64,000 nucleotides of DNA from Pseudomonas fluorescens (GTDB lineage Bacteria > Pseudomonadota > Gammaproteobacteria > Pseudomonadales > Pseudomonadaceae): NCBI RefSeq assembly GCF_019212185.1, contig NZ_CP078138.1:5500501-5564500 (forward strand), written 5' to 3'. Made by a program: the position numbers and the translations under genes. Below are positions 44,448 to 58,189 of this stretch, one piece after another (positions within the stretch are counted from its first letter, which is position 1; each line of letters starts with the position of its first letter). The notes below the pieces were generated by a model, which worked only from the letters and a program-made list of their open reading frames with translations, had not been told where the DNA came from and did not search any database.

Positions 44448-47284
44448 GCAAGGAACGTTACGGCATTCGCCGCTTTGCCCTTCTGAATACCGCCGGCTAC
44501 AGCCTTGGCCTGTTTCCGCTGGAAGAGCCGCTGTCGGTGTACGGCGCCAACAACCTGGGCAAGTCCGCCTCGATCAACGCCTTGCAGTTCCCGATTCTGG
44601 CACGCATGTCTGACATGAGCTTCGGCAAGTACAGCCTGGAACAATCGCGGCGCTTCTACTTTGCCTCCGACACCAGCTACATCCTGGTGGAGGTCTCACT
44701 GCCCCACGGTCCCCATGTGATCGGCGTGGTCGGGCGTGGCCCGGGCGGCGGTTTTGGCCACCAGTTTTTCGCCTACGCTGGCAAGCTGGACCTGGCCCAT
44801 TACCAGAAGAACGACACCTGCCTGCGCCAGAAAGAACTGTTCACCAACCTCGAGCGCGAAGGCCTGAAAGCCTACGAACTCAAGCCGGATGAACTGCGCC
44901 GCTTGCTGGTGGGCGGTCACACCTCGATTCCCCTGGACCTGACGCTGATCCCGCTGCGCTCCACCAGTGAACAGAGCCTGAAGACCTTCCGCGCGCTGTT
45001 CATCAACCTGCTGCACATGCGCGAAATCACCGCCGCCAAGCTCAAACAGCTGTTCCTCGATGCGTTCGAACACAGCCTGCGCTCCGGGAGCGTCGATTAC
45101 ATCGCAGCGTGCGAAGAAGCCTTCCGCGACGTACGCCGGATGGAGCAGGACTACAACTCGCTGGTTACCGCCGGACCACTGGTTGAAGCCCTGTCGTCAG
45201 GCGTTAATCAGCGCAATATCCTGCGCGGCAAACTGCACCGTATTTCACCGCTGCTCGATTCCCTGCTGGGCACCTGGTCGGACTACGCCAGTGCGCGCAA
45301 GGAAGAGCTGACGATCCAGGCCGAGCATTACCGCAACGAGCAGGACGCGCTGCAAAACGATCAGCGTGGCGGTACCCAGGAACTGATGCGCCTGGAGCGA
45401 GAGATCACCGGCATTCAGCGCTGGCTTGGCGAGTTGTCGGTGCTCAAGCATCGCTTTGCCCTGATCGATGACGTCAAGGTCCTCGAGGCACAACTGCTGG
45501 CCGCCAAGGATGCTCACGATGAACTGGCTGGCGCCTTGGCCCAATCGCGGCAGTTCACTGCCGAAGACCTGGATGAGCGTCTGCGGGAGCTGGAAAAACG
45601 CCTGAAATCGGTCAAGCAGCAGCTCGATCACGCTGATAACAACAGCTACGCCCGTCTGCGCGAAGAGTTCTCGCAACAGGATGTCGAACGCCTGATGCGC
45701 CTGTTCAACAGCGCCCTGTTCAGCCTGCCGCTGGGCGAGCACGGCATCACCCTGGATGAGGACGGGCAGTGGGTCAAATCCCTGGAACTGATCCTCAATG
45801 GCTTCAAGGGCGAGCGTTTCGAAGTACCGGGGCTGGCAATCGATATTTCCCACATCGAGCCGCCGGCCTTGCAGGCCCTGGCTGACCGCGCCGCCCTGCG
45901 CGACCAGAAAGAGCGCCTGGAAAAAGAACTCAAGCAACTCAAGACCCAGCAGGCCGTTGCCGCCGACCGCGCGGCCAGCAAGACCCAGACCGAAGCGCTG
46001 TACCAGCAGGTGCTGGACGCGCAGAAAGCTCTGGAAGACTTCCGCCGCGCGCAGACCCTGAGCGCCGAAGAAGGCGACAAGCTGGAACAGCTGGCGCAGA
46101 TGGAAGCCGCGCAGGACGAATTGAAACGCTCCAGCGACGCCTTCACCGAACGCGTCCAGCAGTTGTCGGCCAAGTTGCAGTTGGTGGGCCGGCAAATTGG
46201 CGACATGGAAGCCAAGCAACGCACCCTGGACGATGCACTGCGCCGTCGGCAGTTGCTGCCCGCTGACCTGCCTTTCGGCACGCCGTTCATGGACCCGATC
46301 GATGACTCCATGGAAAACCTGCTGCCCCTGCTCAACGACTATCAGGACAGTTGGCAGGGTCTGTTGCGCGCCGACGGCCAGATCGATGCGTTGTACGCCC
46401 AGGTGCGCCTCAAGGGCGTCGCCAAGTTCGACAGCGAAGACGATATGGAGCGTCGCCTGCAATTGCTGATCAACGCCTATGCACACCGTACCGACGAAGC
46501 CCTGACCCTGGGCAAGGCGCGGCGTGCGGCAGTGACTGATATCGCACGGACGCTGCGCAACATTCGCAGCGACTACGACAGCCTCGAGCATCAACTGGCG
46601 CTGTTCAACCGCGAAATCAACAAACGCCAGGTGTCTAACCTGCAAAGTTTCCGCATTGTCCTGGCGCCGAACAAAGAAGCGCTCAAGCATATCGACCAGA
46701 TCATCCACAGCGCCGGTCAATATGAGGAAGGTGAAACCCTCTCAGTGTTCGATCTGAGCCAAAGTGCCGAACAGGACAACAAGAACGAGGAAGCCAAGGA
46801 ATACCTGGCACGCCTGGTGGCGGCGAACCACAACCAGCTCGGTCTCAAGGATCTGTTCGAGCTGGCGTTCGAGATCACCAAGGTCAATGGCCAGCCGGTG
46901 ATTCACACTGACATCGATGGCGCCGCATCCAACGGCACCACCATGACCATCAAGGCGCTGACCAACATGTATTTGTTGCTGCACTTGATGGACCGCGACC
47001 AGGCCGGGCGCGTGCGCTTGCCGTACTACCTCGACGAAGCGGCGGATATCGATGAGAAGAACCAGGCTGCACTGCTGGAAACCAGCCTGCAACTGGGCTT
47101 TGTGCCGATCCTCGCCAGTGTGAAACCACAGGTCTGTGCCAGCGTCGCCATCGACCTGGAAGGCGGCAGCGGACCGAACGGTATCTATATCGACGAGGCC
47201 GACTGGAAGTTTATCCGTCGGCATGACGAGGTGAAGCCGGCGGTTATTGTCGAGGCTGACGAGCCGGAGTTGGACGCAGTGTAA
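44444..47284 (+). CDS. mksB: Condensin MksB (SMC-type ATPase)
   Basis: Protein of 946 residues. Walker A YGANNLGKSAS (residues 34-41 as core) is in the N-terminal head. Two long coiled-coil arms flank a short hinge in the middle, for example REEFSQQDVERLMRLFN and KERLEKELKQLKTQQ. The C-terminal head has a signature-like SNGTTMTIKALTNM and Walker B LPYYLDEAADIDEKNQ. It is the ATP-driven motor of the MksBEF complex. No MksG/JetD nuclease gene follows: a strong terminator closes the operon, so this looks like the chromosome-maintenance form and not a plasmid-cutting Wadjet system. Confidence 0.93.
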   Translation: MSKERYGIRRFALLNTAGYSLGLFPLEEPLSVYGANNLGKSASINALQFPILARMSDMSFGKYSLEQSRRFYFASDTSYILVEVSLPHGPHVIGVVGRGPGGGFGHQFFAYAGKLDLAHYQKNDTCLRQKELFTNLEREGLKAYELKPDELRRLLVGGHTSIPLDLTLIPLRSTSEQSLKTFRALFINLLHMREITAAKLKQLFLDAFEHSLRSGSVDYIAACEEAFRDVRRMEQDYNSLVTAGPLVEALSSGVNQRNILRGKLHRISPLLDSLLGTWSDYASARKEELTIQAEHYRNEQDALQNDQRGGTQELMRLEREITGIQRWLGELSVLKHRFALIDDVKVLEAQLLAAKDAHDELAGALAQSRQFTAEDLDERLRELEKRLKSVKQQLDHADNNSYARLREEFSQQDVERLMRLFNSALFSLPLGEHGITLDEDGQWVKSLELILNGFKGERFEVPGLAIDISHIEPPALQALADRAALRDQKERLEKELKQLKTQQAVAADRAASKTQTEALYQQVLDAQKALEDFRRAQTLSAEEGDKLEQLAQMEAAQDELKRSSDAFTERVQQLSAKLQLVGRQIGDMEAKQRTLDDALRRRQLLPADLPFGTPFMDPIDDSMENLLPLLNDYQDSWQGLLRADGQIDALYAQVRLKGVAKFDSEDDMERRLQLLINAYAHRTDEALTLGKARRAAVTDIARTLRNIRSDYDSLEHQLALFNREINKRQVSNLQSFRIVLAPNKEALKHIDQIIHSAGQYEEGETLSVFDLSQSAEQDNKNEEAKEYLARLVAANHNQLGLKDLFELAFEITKVNGQPVIHTDIDGAASNGTTMTIKALTNMYLLLHLMDRDQAGRVRLPYYLDEAADIDEKNQAALLETSLQLGFVPILASVKPQVCASVAIDLEGGSGPNGIYIDEADWKFIRRHDEVKPAVIVEADEPELDAV

Positions 47285-47304
47285 TCCGCTCCTCAGCCGC
47301 AAAT

Positions 47305-47338
47305 AAAAAGGCCGCGATCCAGGGATCGCGGCCTTTTT
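47305..47338. terminator. Bidirectional terminator between mksB and the MCE gene
   Basis: Perfect 16-base stem from AAAAAGGCCGCGATCC with its complement and a two-base loop, so it has A runs before and T runs after in both directions. It separates convergent operons. Confidence 0.95.
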
Positions 47339-47356
47339 TATTGCCCGATGCCGCGG

Positions 47357-49660
47357 TTATTTACCGAGGGAAATTTTCGGTGCCCACTGCAGCCATTCGT
47401 CTTCGAACTTGTCGAACAACGGGAAGGTTTGCTGAGGGCGCGCCGGGTTACCCATACGTTCACCGTCCGGTGTGGCAAAGGCGATACCGCCCTGCATCAG
47501 GGTTTCCAGAGATTCGGTGCGCACAGTTGCACCCTTGAACAAGCTGTAATCCAGGCCAAAACCGCTGGTGTTCCAGAAGCGTGAGCCGCTGCGCACCAAT
47601 GGCGCGTACTTCGGTTCGATCAGAATCCGAATCAGCACTCGATCCGCCGTCTGCCCGAGTTCGTAGCCAGTAACCTTGCCCACGGTGATTTCGCGATAGG
47701 TCACCGGTACGCCAGGCTTCAACGAACCACGTCGGGCAGCGCTCAACGTCAGGCTGAGCCCGGCCTCTTGCACCTCAGCTTCCGGCGGCTTGGCCAGGGC
47801 CACAAAGTTCTTTTGCGGGCCGAGGTTTTTCGGGGCCGGTTGCACCTCGATATATTGCCCGGTCACCAGGGTTTCCAGGTTCGATGTCTTGATCAGACCC
47901 AGCTCCGGCTTGACCACCCAGAACTGGCTCCCCGCCCGGGCAATGCGCTCCGGCACTTCGGTGATACGTGCGGTGAGCAGCACTGATTGCAGGTCGTCAC
48001 TGAGATCGACGTCTTCAACCTTGCCCACGTCCAAGCCTTTGTAGCGAATCGGCGTGCCACTGTGCAGACCGTCGGCCCGATCGAGCTTGATGGTGACGAT
48101 CGCGCCTTTTTGCGTGGCCTCGTCGTGGTTGGCAAACAGGCGGAAACGCGGGATGCGCTTTTGCAGCGGCGCCTTGGCCTCCGGCGTTTCAAAGGCAATA
48201 CCGCCGGCCATCAGACTCTGCAGCGACTCGCTCTTGACCTGAATCCCACCGGTCAGTCCGCCGGTGAGAGTAATGCCGCTGGCGTTCCAGAAGCGCGTCG
48301 AGGCATTGACCAGCCCTTCGTATTCTTTCTCGATGTGCACGCCGATGACCAACTGCTTCTTGGTCCGAGAGAACTGATAGCTCTGCACCGACCCGACCTT
48401 GACCTGCTTGAACAGGATCGGGCTGCCGACCTCCAGTGAACCTAGGTTATCGGTGAACAGCACCAAGTGCAGGCCCGGCGCACGCAGATCCAGCGGCGGA
48501 GCCTTGGGCCGCGCCTCGAATTCACGCTTGGGCGCACTGCCCTTGTCGCCGGGACGCACTGCGATGTAGTTACCCTTGACCAGGGCTTCCAACCCGGTGA
48601 TACCGGCCAGCGAAATCGACGGCTTGACCACCCAGAACTGCGTGCCTTCGACCAAGTAATCTTCCGCCAGGGGGTCAAGGGTCAATTCTGCGGTAGCGCT
48701 GGACAGGTCAGAGTCGACCTTCAACGCTTTCAGGTTACCGACCTGGATGCCCTTGTACATGACCGGTGTACGACCGGCCTGCAGGCCTTCGAAGTCGCTA
48801 AGCTTGACCTTGACCCGAATACCGGCCTGAGCCGCGTCGAAGTCTTCGTAGAGTCGAAATGGCAGGCTTGGATCGGTGGGCGGACTGTCCTTGCGGTTTT
48901 CCGGCGTCGCGAAGGCGATACCGCCGGCAACGATGCTGGCCAGCGACTCACTGCGCACTTTCACTCCGGACAGGTTGGCATCGATGCTGATCCCGCTGGC
49001 ATTCCAGAAACGCGTGTGTTTGCGCACCAGGCTGGCGTAGGTCGGCTCAATAAAGACTTTGATCTCGACGGTGCTCTGGTCCTCGGACAGCAGGTAGCTT
49101 TTGACCTGGCCGACCTGAATCTGCTTGTAGAACACTGGACTGCCACGGTTCAGCGACCCCAGGCGATCAGCCTTGATCGTCAGGTGCAGGCCTGGCTTGG
49201 AGTCGGACAGCGGCGGTTCCTGGGCGAGCGCCTTGAATTTGCGCGTAGGTTCACCTTCACCCGGGCTGATGGCGACGTAGTTACCCGAGACCAGGGTTTC
49301 CAGACCGGTAATGCCGGCCAGGGTCACGCTGGGCTTGACCAGCCAGAAGCGGGTGCTGGTCTTGAGGTATTGCTCGACGTCCTTGTTCATCTCGATCGTG
49401 GCAATCACCCCACGGCTCTTGCCTTGGTCATCGAGGGTCAGGTTCTTGACCTTGCCGACCGACATGCCTTTGTAGACCACTTCAGTCTTGTTGGCCTGGA
49501 TGCCTTCGCCGCTTTCAAAACGAACCTGCACCTGAATGCCGGTTTCGTTATAGGCACGCCAGCCGAGCCACCCACCAATCACCAGAGCGATCAGGGGCAA
49601 TACCCAGATGGCCGACCAGTTGGAGGCCGGTCGAGTTTTAGCTTTTGGCAAATCAGTCAT
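47357..49660 (-). CDS. LetB/YebT-like intermembrane lipid transport protein with six MCE domains
   Basis: Protein of 767 residues. There is one N-terminal membrane anchor (SAIWVLPLIALVIGGWLGW), then six MCE units. The starting segments are VRFESGEGIQANKTEVVYKG, IKADRLGSLNRGSPVFYKQ, VKLSDFEGLQAGRTPVMYKG, LFTDNLGSLEVGSPILFKQ, IKLDRADGLHSGTPIRYKG and LSAARRGSLKPGVPVTYRE. E. coli LetB has seven and PqiB three, so this is nearer LetB. Such proteins form a periplasmic tube for lipid traffic between membranes. It overlaps the preceding PqiA-like gene by eight bases. Confidence 0.9.
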   Translation of the reverse strand: MTDLPKAKTRPASNWSAIWVLPLIALVIGGWLGWRAYNETGIQVQVRFESGEGIQANKTEVVYKGMSVGKVKNLTLDDQGKSRGVIATIEMNKDVEQYLKTSTRFWLVKPSVTLAGITGLETLVSGNYVAISPGEGEPTRKFKALAQEPPLSDSKPGLHLTIKADRLGSLNRGSPVFYKQIQVGQVKSYLLSEDQSTVEIKVFIEPTYASLVRKHTRFWNASGISIDANLSGVKVRSESLASIVAGGIAFATPENRKDSPPTDPSLPFRLYEDFDAAQAGIRVKVKLSDFEGLQAGRTPVMYKGIQVGNLKALKVDSDLSSATAELTLDPLAEDYLVEGTQFWVVKPSISLAGITGLEALVKGNYIAVRPGDKGSAPKREFEARPKAPPLDLRAPGLHLVLFTDNLGSLEVGSPILFKQVKVGSVQSYQFSRTKKQLVIGVHIEKEYEGLVNASTRFWNASGITLTGGLTGGIQVKSESLQSLMAGGIAFETPEAKAPLQKRIPRFRLFANHDEATQKGAIVTIKLDRADGLHSGTPIRYKGLDVGKVEDVDLSDDLQSVLLTARITEVPERIARAGSQFWVVKPELGLIKTSNLETLVTGQYIEVQPAPKNLGPQKNFVALAKPPEAEVQEAGLSLTLSAARRGSLKPGVPVTYREITVGKVTGYELGQTADRVLIRILIEPKYAPLVRSGSRFWNTSGFGLDYSLFKGATVRTESLETLMQGGIAFATPDGERMGNPARPQQTFPLFDKFEDEWLQWAPKISLGK

Positions 49661-50276
49661 GGTCGTCGTCCGACTCCGTGTTATCCCAAATCAGTCGGGG
49701 ATCGAAAGTTACTGCAGCGAGCATTGTCAAAATCACCACACTGGCAAAGGCCACCGCACCGAGATTGGCCTCGATACTGGCCAGCCTGCCAAAGTTGACC
49801 ACCGCCACCAGAATGGCGATGACGAAGATATCGAGCATTGACCAGCGACCAATGAACTCGATAAACCGGTACATCATGATGCGTTGCCGAGCAGAGAGGG
49901 GCTGACGGCGCTGGACCGAAAACAGTAACAGCGCGATCCCCACCAGCTTGAAAGTTGGCACCAGGATACTGGCGACGAATACCACGGCAGCGATAGGAAT
50001 CATCCCGTGCTGAACCAGGGTGATTACGCCGGACATGATCGTATCGCCTTCACCCTGGCCCAATGAATTGACCGTCATGATGGGCAATACATTGGCGGGG
50101 ATATACAGGATCGCAGCCGTGATCAGCAGCGCCCAGGTGCGCGCGAGACTGTTGGGCCGGCGGGCGTGAACCAGCGCACCACAACGGGAGCAGGTCTGCT
50201 CATCGGTGTCCGGCTCCTGTTTGTTCAACTGATGGCATTCAGCGCAAATCAGAATGCCCGCATCAATCGCCCGCAT
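49653..50276 (-). CDS. PqiA-domain membrane protein (second half of a LetA)
   Basis: Protein of 207 residues. It has a zinc-ribbon start (CAECHQLN, CSRCGALVHARR) and four membrane segments of the PqiA domain (LYIPANVLPIMTVNSLGQG is the signature). LetA/YebS of E. coli is about 427 residues with two such domains; here each half is its own gene. It acts with the MCE tube in the inner membrane. It overlaps both neighbours (14 and 8 bases), implying coupled translation. Confidence 0.9.
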   Translation of the reverse strand: MRAIDAGILICAECHQLNKQEPDTDEQTCSRCGALVHARRPNSLARTWALLITAAILYIPANVLPIMTVNSLGQGEGDTIMSGVITLVQHGMIPIAAVVFVASILVPTFKLVGIALLLFSVQRRQPLSARQRIMMYRFIEFIGRWSMLDIFVIAILVAVVNFGRLASIEANLGAVAFASVVILTMLAAVTFDPRLIWDNTESDDDHD

Positions 50277-50922
50277 GAGCGTCTTCTCCTGAAAGTGCTT
50301 CCCAGATCTGGTGAGGCGACATCACAACTTCCAGCCACACCTGGACCAGCAACAAACTGATAAAGCACACCAATCCCAGACCCACCGTGATGGAAGCAAG
50401 GTCGGCCAGCTTGACGATGGCCACCAACACACCCATCAAATAAACCTCAAGCATTCCCCAGTCGCGCAAGTGGTGATAAATGCGATAGAGCAGCAGGCCA
50501 TAGCTACGCCCGACGTCCAGGCGAATGCTTAATAATACGAATAACTGACAGAGCAACTTGAGCAACGGGATGCCCATGCTGCACAGAAACACCACCACGG
50601 CGACGCTTTGCATACCGGTTTCGAACAGGCCAATTACGCCTGTCCAGACGGTATCCTCAGCCGACTGGCCCAATATATTGAGCTGCATGATCGGCAAGAA
50701 GTTCGCGGGGATGAACAACAGTAACGCGGCAATCACCAGCGCGAGGCTGCGCTCGACGACATTATGCCGATGAGCATAAAGCTCGTAGCCACAGCGTGGA
50801 CATAAGGCTTTTTCGTCATGGGCGAGCTGTGGTTTGCGCATCAGCAAGTCGCATTCATGGCACGCCACCAAGTTGTCCAGCGGTAAATCTGACAGCCCAG
50901 AGGCGTCAACCGGATCTGGCAT
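50263..50922 (-). CDS. PqiA-domain membrane protein (first half of a LetA)
   Basis: Protein of 219 residues. The zinc ribbon has CHECDLLM and CPRCGYELYAHR, followed by four membrane segments including LLFIPANFLPIMQLNILGQ. It is the first gene of a three-gene lipid transport operon (PqiA, PqiA, MCE). The promoter should be in 50923-51020, just after the rRNA operon terminator, but no clear hexamers stand out there. Confidence 0.9.
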   Translation of the reverse strand: MPDPVDASGLSDLPLDNLVACHECDLLMRKPQLAHDEKALCPRCGYELYAHRHNVVERSLALVIAALLLFIPANFLPIMQLNILGQSAEDTVWTGVIGLFETGMQSVAVVVFLCSMGIPLLKLLCQLFVLLSIRLDVGRSYGLLLYRIYHHLRDWGMLEVYLMGVLVAIVKLADLASITVGLGLVCFISLLLVQVWLEVVMSPHQIWEALSGEDAHAGD

Positions 50923-51021
50923 AGAGGACTCGGTTTCTGATAAGGAGGGTCTATTCTAGTGTTCTGCCCTGAAAATAACTGTGCAAATTTGTCCTGATTG
51001 CATAATCAACTTTCCCGCACG

Positions 51022-51061
51022 CAAAAACAAAACCCCTACCTGCATTCGCAGATAGGGGTTT
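51022..51061 (-). terminator. Terminator of the rRNA operon
   Basis: On the minus strand AACCCCTA and TCTGC pair with GCAGG and TAGGGGTT (one mismatch) around GAAT, followed by TTTTGTTTTTG. It lies about 11 bases after the 5S 3' end. Confidence 0.93.
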
Positions 51062-51072
51062 CGGAATTTAAT

Positions 51073-51187
51073 CTTGACGATGACCTACTCTCACATGGGG
51101 AAACCCCACACTACCATCGGCGATGCATCGTTTCACTGCTGAGTTCGGGATGGGATCAGGTGGTTCCAATGCTCTATGGTCGTCAAG
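51073..51187 (-). rRNA. rrf: 5S ribosomal RNA
   Basis: About 115 bases. The minus strand begins TTGACGACCATAG and ends GTCATCGTCAAG, whose ends pair. CCGAACTCAGCAGTGAAAC and GGTAGTGTGGGG are the expected gammaproteobacterial 5S blocks. Ends are accurate to a few bases. Confidence 0.95.
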
Positions 51188-51329
51188 AAATTCGGGTACC
51201 GAACCGTCTTTCGACGTTTCAGCAAATCGGGTATGTGATCAATTTGTGTACTGCAAACTTTCGGTGTCTTCGTCTTCATACACCGCAATCTGATGCTCTT
51301 TCGAGTAGTCAAATTGCTTGGGTGTTATA

Positions 51330-54222
<2,893 letters not shown>

Positions 54223-54529
54223 TATAACCCCAAGCAATCTGGTTATACTATGAAGACGACATTCGCCGAAAATTTGCATTTAGAACACAAATTTTACCTT
54301 AGCCTGATCCGTTACCAGTGAAAGTAACGTTCAGTCTATCTTTCTATCACATACCCAAATTTTTAAAGAACGATCTAATCTTAAAGATCAGAAATCAACA
54401 TTCACGCTGGAATGCTCATTTCTAAGCTTTACGACACACAACAACCCCCGTACCGCAGGGCTGTTCTCGTCTTCTACAAGGAATCAAGCAATTCGTGTGG
54501 GAGCTTATGCAGCAGCTGATGTCGTCGAT
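54223..54529 (-). other. 16S-23S spacer without tRNA genes
   Basis: Spacer of about 307 bases. It contains neither tRNA-Ile nor tRNA-Ala, which most Pseudomonas rRNA operons carry here. Visible parts are a boxA-like GTTCTTTAAAA (minus strand of 54361-54371) and the 3' arm of the pre-16S processing stem at 54481-54501, the exact complement of 56193-56213. Confidence 0.85.
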
Positions 54530-56066
<1,537 letters not shown>

Positions 56067-56192
56067 AAACATCTTTGGGTTTTTAAGAAACCCTAAACTT
56101 GGCTCAGCAATCGTTGGTTACATCTTTGATTTCTCGCGGAGTAACTTGTGATGCTGATAATCTTGTTGACTATCAGTCTGACTGCACAAGCA

Positions 56193-56227
56193 CCCACACG
56201 AATTGCTTGATTCAGTTGTTAAAGAGC
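56193..56227 (-). promoter_or_regulatory. boxA and 5' arm of the pre-16S processing stem
   Basis: The minus strand of 56216-56227 reads GCTCTTTAACAA, a boxA antitermination element. 56193-56213 is an exact 21-base inverted copy of 54481-54501 beyond the 16S 3' end, so the precursor forms an RNase III stem around 16S. Confidence 0.85.
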
Positions 56228-56263
56228 GGTTGGTTAAGATCTTTCGTCTCAACCGAGGCGCGC

Positions 56264-56291
56264 ATTCTACAGCAGCCTCATTTGCTGTCAA
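56264..56291 (-). promoter_or_regulatory. rRNA promoter, gene-proximal
   Basis: Minus strand TTGACA (56286-56291), 16 bases, TAGAAT (56264-56269). It is the closest of three tandem promoters to 16S and shares TTGACAGCA and CTGTAGAAT with the next one upstream. Confidence 0.85.
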
Positions 56292-56372
56292 GTGATTATT
56301 TTCAGAAGTTTTCAAGGAATCCTTAACAACTTCAACCACTTGCGCTTTCGATCTCTCGTCAGCGGGAGGCGA

Positions 56373-56400
56373 ATTCTACAGCGTTACACGCTGCTGTCAA
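56373..56400 (-). promoter_or_regulatory. rRNA promoter, middle
   Basis: Minus strand TTGACA (56395-56400), 16 bases, TAGAAT (56373-56378), with a GC-rich stretch after the -10 as usual for stringently controlled promoters. Confidence 0.85.
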
Positions 56401-56516
56401 CACCTCTTTTTCAACTTCCTTCGCGCTTCGATGACCTGAAACACTGACCGCCGAAAACTCGTAACTCATTGTTTACCAAGGAGTTTTCCGTTTCGACTGC
56501 GCCGGAAGTGGGGCGA

Positions 56517-56544
56517 ATTATAGACAGATTAAATCGGCCGTCAA
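56517..56544 (-). promoter_or_regulatory. rRNA promoter, distal
   Basis: Minus strand TTGACG (56539-56544), 16 bases, TATAAT (56517-56522), then TCGCCCC. It begins only eight bases beyond the msrQ stop, so msrQ and rRNA transcription run in the same direction back to back. Confidence 0.85.
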
Positions 56545-56551
56545 CCCTTAA

Positions 56552-57172
56552 TTACAGCTTTGTTGCAGAAGACTCACTTTTAGCCCGAAACCGCGGGATT
56601 CGGCGAGCAATGCCAGGCACGCGCAATAGCAATAGAAGCGCACCAACAGTTGCATAGATTACCCACTCCTTAAGGTCTGCCCGAACAATCCATAACATGT
56701 GCAGCAAACCCAGCCCGAGAACGCCATAAACCAGCCGATGCAACTTTTTCCAACGAGGCCCCAGGCGCCGCTGACTGTATCGATTGGACGTCAGCGCCAA
56801 GGCCAGCAAACCGATGAAACCCAAGCTGCCGACAATAATGTACGGACGCTTGCTCAACTCCACACCCAACTGCGACCAATCCAGGCCCAGGATGAACACC
56901 AGGTACGCGCTCACGTGCAGCACGACATAAGTGAAACACCACAACCCCAACTGCCGACGCACCGCGATCCATCCAGGCCAGCCACTGAGCTTTTGCAACG
57001 GCGTCATGCCCAAGGTGATCAATAGCAGCACCAGCGTGCCCAAACCCAATCGATCGACCAGCACTTTTCCCGGATCCGGCCCAAGGGCAGAACTCCAGGC
57101 TTGATAAAGCCAGAGCAACGGCCACACCGCCGCGACAGCGAACACAGCCGTTCGCCAAAGCGTAAAACGCAT
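56552..57172 (-). CDS. msrQ: MsrQ, heme-binding membrane subunit of the MsrPQ system
   Basis: Protein of 206 residues with six membrane segments of the ferric-reductase-like fold. Histidines in [12 protein letters not shown] and [20 protein letters not shown] are the likely heme ligands. MsrQ passes electrons from the quinone pool to MsrP for repair of oxidised methionines in periplasmic proteins. Its ATG overlaps the msrP stop by one base (TGATG). Confidence 0.95.
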   Translation of the reverse strand: MRFTLWRTAVFAVAAVWPLLWLYQAWSSALGPDPGKVLVDRLGLGTLVLLLITLGMTPLQKLSGWPGWIAVRRQLGLWCFTYVVLHVSAYLVFILGLDWSQLGVELSKRPYIIVGSLGFIGLLALALTSNRYSQRRLGPRWKKLHRLVYGVLGLGLLHMLWIVRADLKEWVIYATVGALLLLLRVPGIARRIPRFRAKSESSATKL

Positions 57173-58185
57173 CAGTAGTTTTTCCTCAGGTCCATACCTG
57201 TATATAAAGAGGCGACCTGCCCTTCGTAGCCGTTGAACATTAGGGTCTCTCGCACATTGGGCTTGAATAGACCGCTCGGCAGCCGCCGCTCGCGCGCCTG
57301 GGTCCAGCGCGGATGATCCACACTCGGGTTAACGTTGGCATAAAAGCCGTACTCATCGGCGGCAATGCTCTGCCAGGTGGTTTTCGGCTGCTCGCTGACC
57401 AGACTGATGCGCACGATGGACTTCACACTTTTGAAGCCATACTTCCACGGTACGACGAGGCGCAATGGCGCGCCGTTCTGATTGGGCAACTCCCGCCCAT
57501 ACATCCCGACCGCAAGAATCGCCAGCGGATGCATGGCCTCGTCCAATCGAAGCCCTTCCACATAAGGCCAGTCGATCAACGCAAAGCCCGAGCGTTGCCC
57601 CGACATGCTCTTGGGATCCTGCAAGGTTTCAAAACGAATGTATTTGGCCTTGGAAGTGGGCTCGACCTGCGTCAGCAACGCCGATATCGGAAAACCGATC
57701 CAGGGGATGACCATTGACCAGGCCTCCACGCAACGCAGACGGTAGATACGCTCCTCCAACTGATAGGGCTTGATGAAGTCCTCCAACGCATAGCGCCCCG
57801 GCTTACCCACCTCCCCGTCCACCACCACGCTCCAGGGGGCGGTTTTCAGCGTGCCAGCATTCGCCGCAGGATCGCCCTTGTCGGCGCCGAACTCGTAGAA
57901 GTTGTTGTAGTGAGTCGCGTCGGTGTAAGGCGTGATTGCTTCATCTTCGACCTTGACCGCGCCCCATCGAGTCGCCGCCAGTTTTTGCGCCAGCCAGTCA
58001 GGCGCCGCACCCGGCTCGACGCCCGGGTAGCGTGCAAGATCGTCAGCACTCGCCCAGCCCGGCAGACTGCTGACCGCCATTGCTGTGGCAGCACCCGCCA
58101 ACACGCGGCGACGAGAAAGATAGAGGGATTCAGGCGTGACGTCCGACTCGTGGCAGTCGGACGACTGAGGGAATTTGAATAACAT
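57172..58185 (-). CDS. msrP: MsrP, periplasmic methionine sulfoxide reductase (molybdoenzyme)
   Basis: Protein of 337 residues. A twin-arginine export signal ([20 protein letters not shown]) shows that the folded, cofactor-loaded enzyme is exported. The molybdenum-ligating Cys is in [19 protein letters not shown], and [12 protein letters not shown] is in the C-terminal part. It reduces methionine sulfoxides of envelope proteins. The Shine-Dalgarno GGAG, five bases before the ATG, lies in the 3' arm of a stable hairpin (58190-58233), so translation may be regulated. It needs molybdopterin, for which moeB is in this window. Confidence 0.95.
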   Translation of the reverse strand: MLFKFPQSSDCHESDVTPESLYLSRRRVLAGAATAMAVSSLPGWASADDLARYPGVEPGAAPDWLAQKLAATRWGAVKVEDEAITPYTDATHYNNFYEFGADKGDPAANAGTLKTAPWSVVVDGEVGKPGRYALEDFIKPYQLEERIYRLRCVEAWSMVIPWIGFPISALLTQVEPTSKAKYIRFETLQDPKSMSGQRSGFALIDWPYVEGLRLDEAMHPLAILAVGMYGRELPNQNGAPLRLVVPWKYGFKSVKSIVRISLVSEQPKTTWQSIAADEYGFYANVNPSVDHPRWTQARERRLPSGLFKPNVRETLMFNGYEGQVASLYTGMDLRKNY

Positions 58186-58189
58186 GACA

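Noticed and set aside
45245..46720. Open frame of 491 codons opposite mksB
   Set aside because: It is antisense to the coiled-coil region, and its leucine/glutamine-rich composition is the mirror of heptad repeats.
42479..47284. A complete Wadjet anti-plasmid system
   Set aside because: No JetD/MksG-type gene is adjacent and a strong terminator closes the operon.
48467..49798. Open frame of 443 codons opposite the MCE protein gene
   Set aside because: It is a shadow frame; the minus-strand protein has six clear MCE domains and a membrane anchor.
49653..50922. Two half-length PqiA genes as a frameshifted letA pseudogene
   Set aside because: Each half has its own start, zinc ribbon and complete membrane domain, and the genes overlap cleanly, which fits a real two-gene form.
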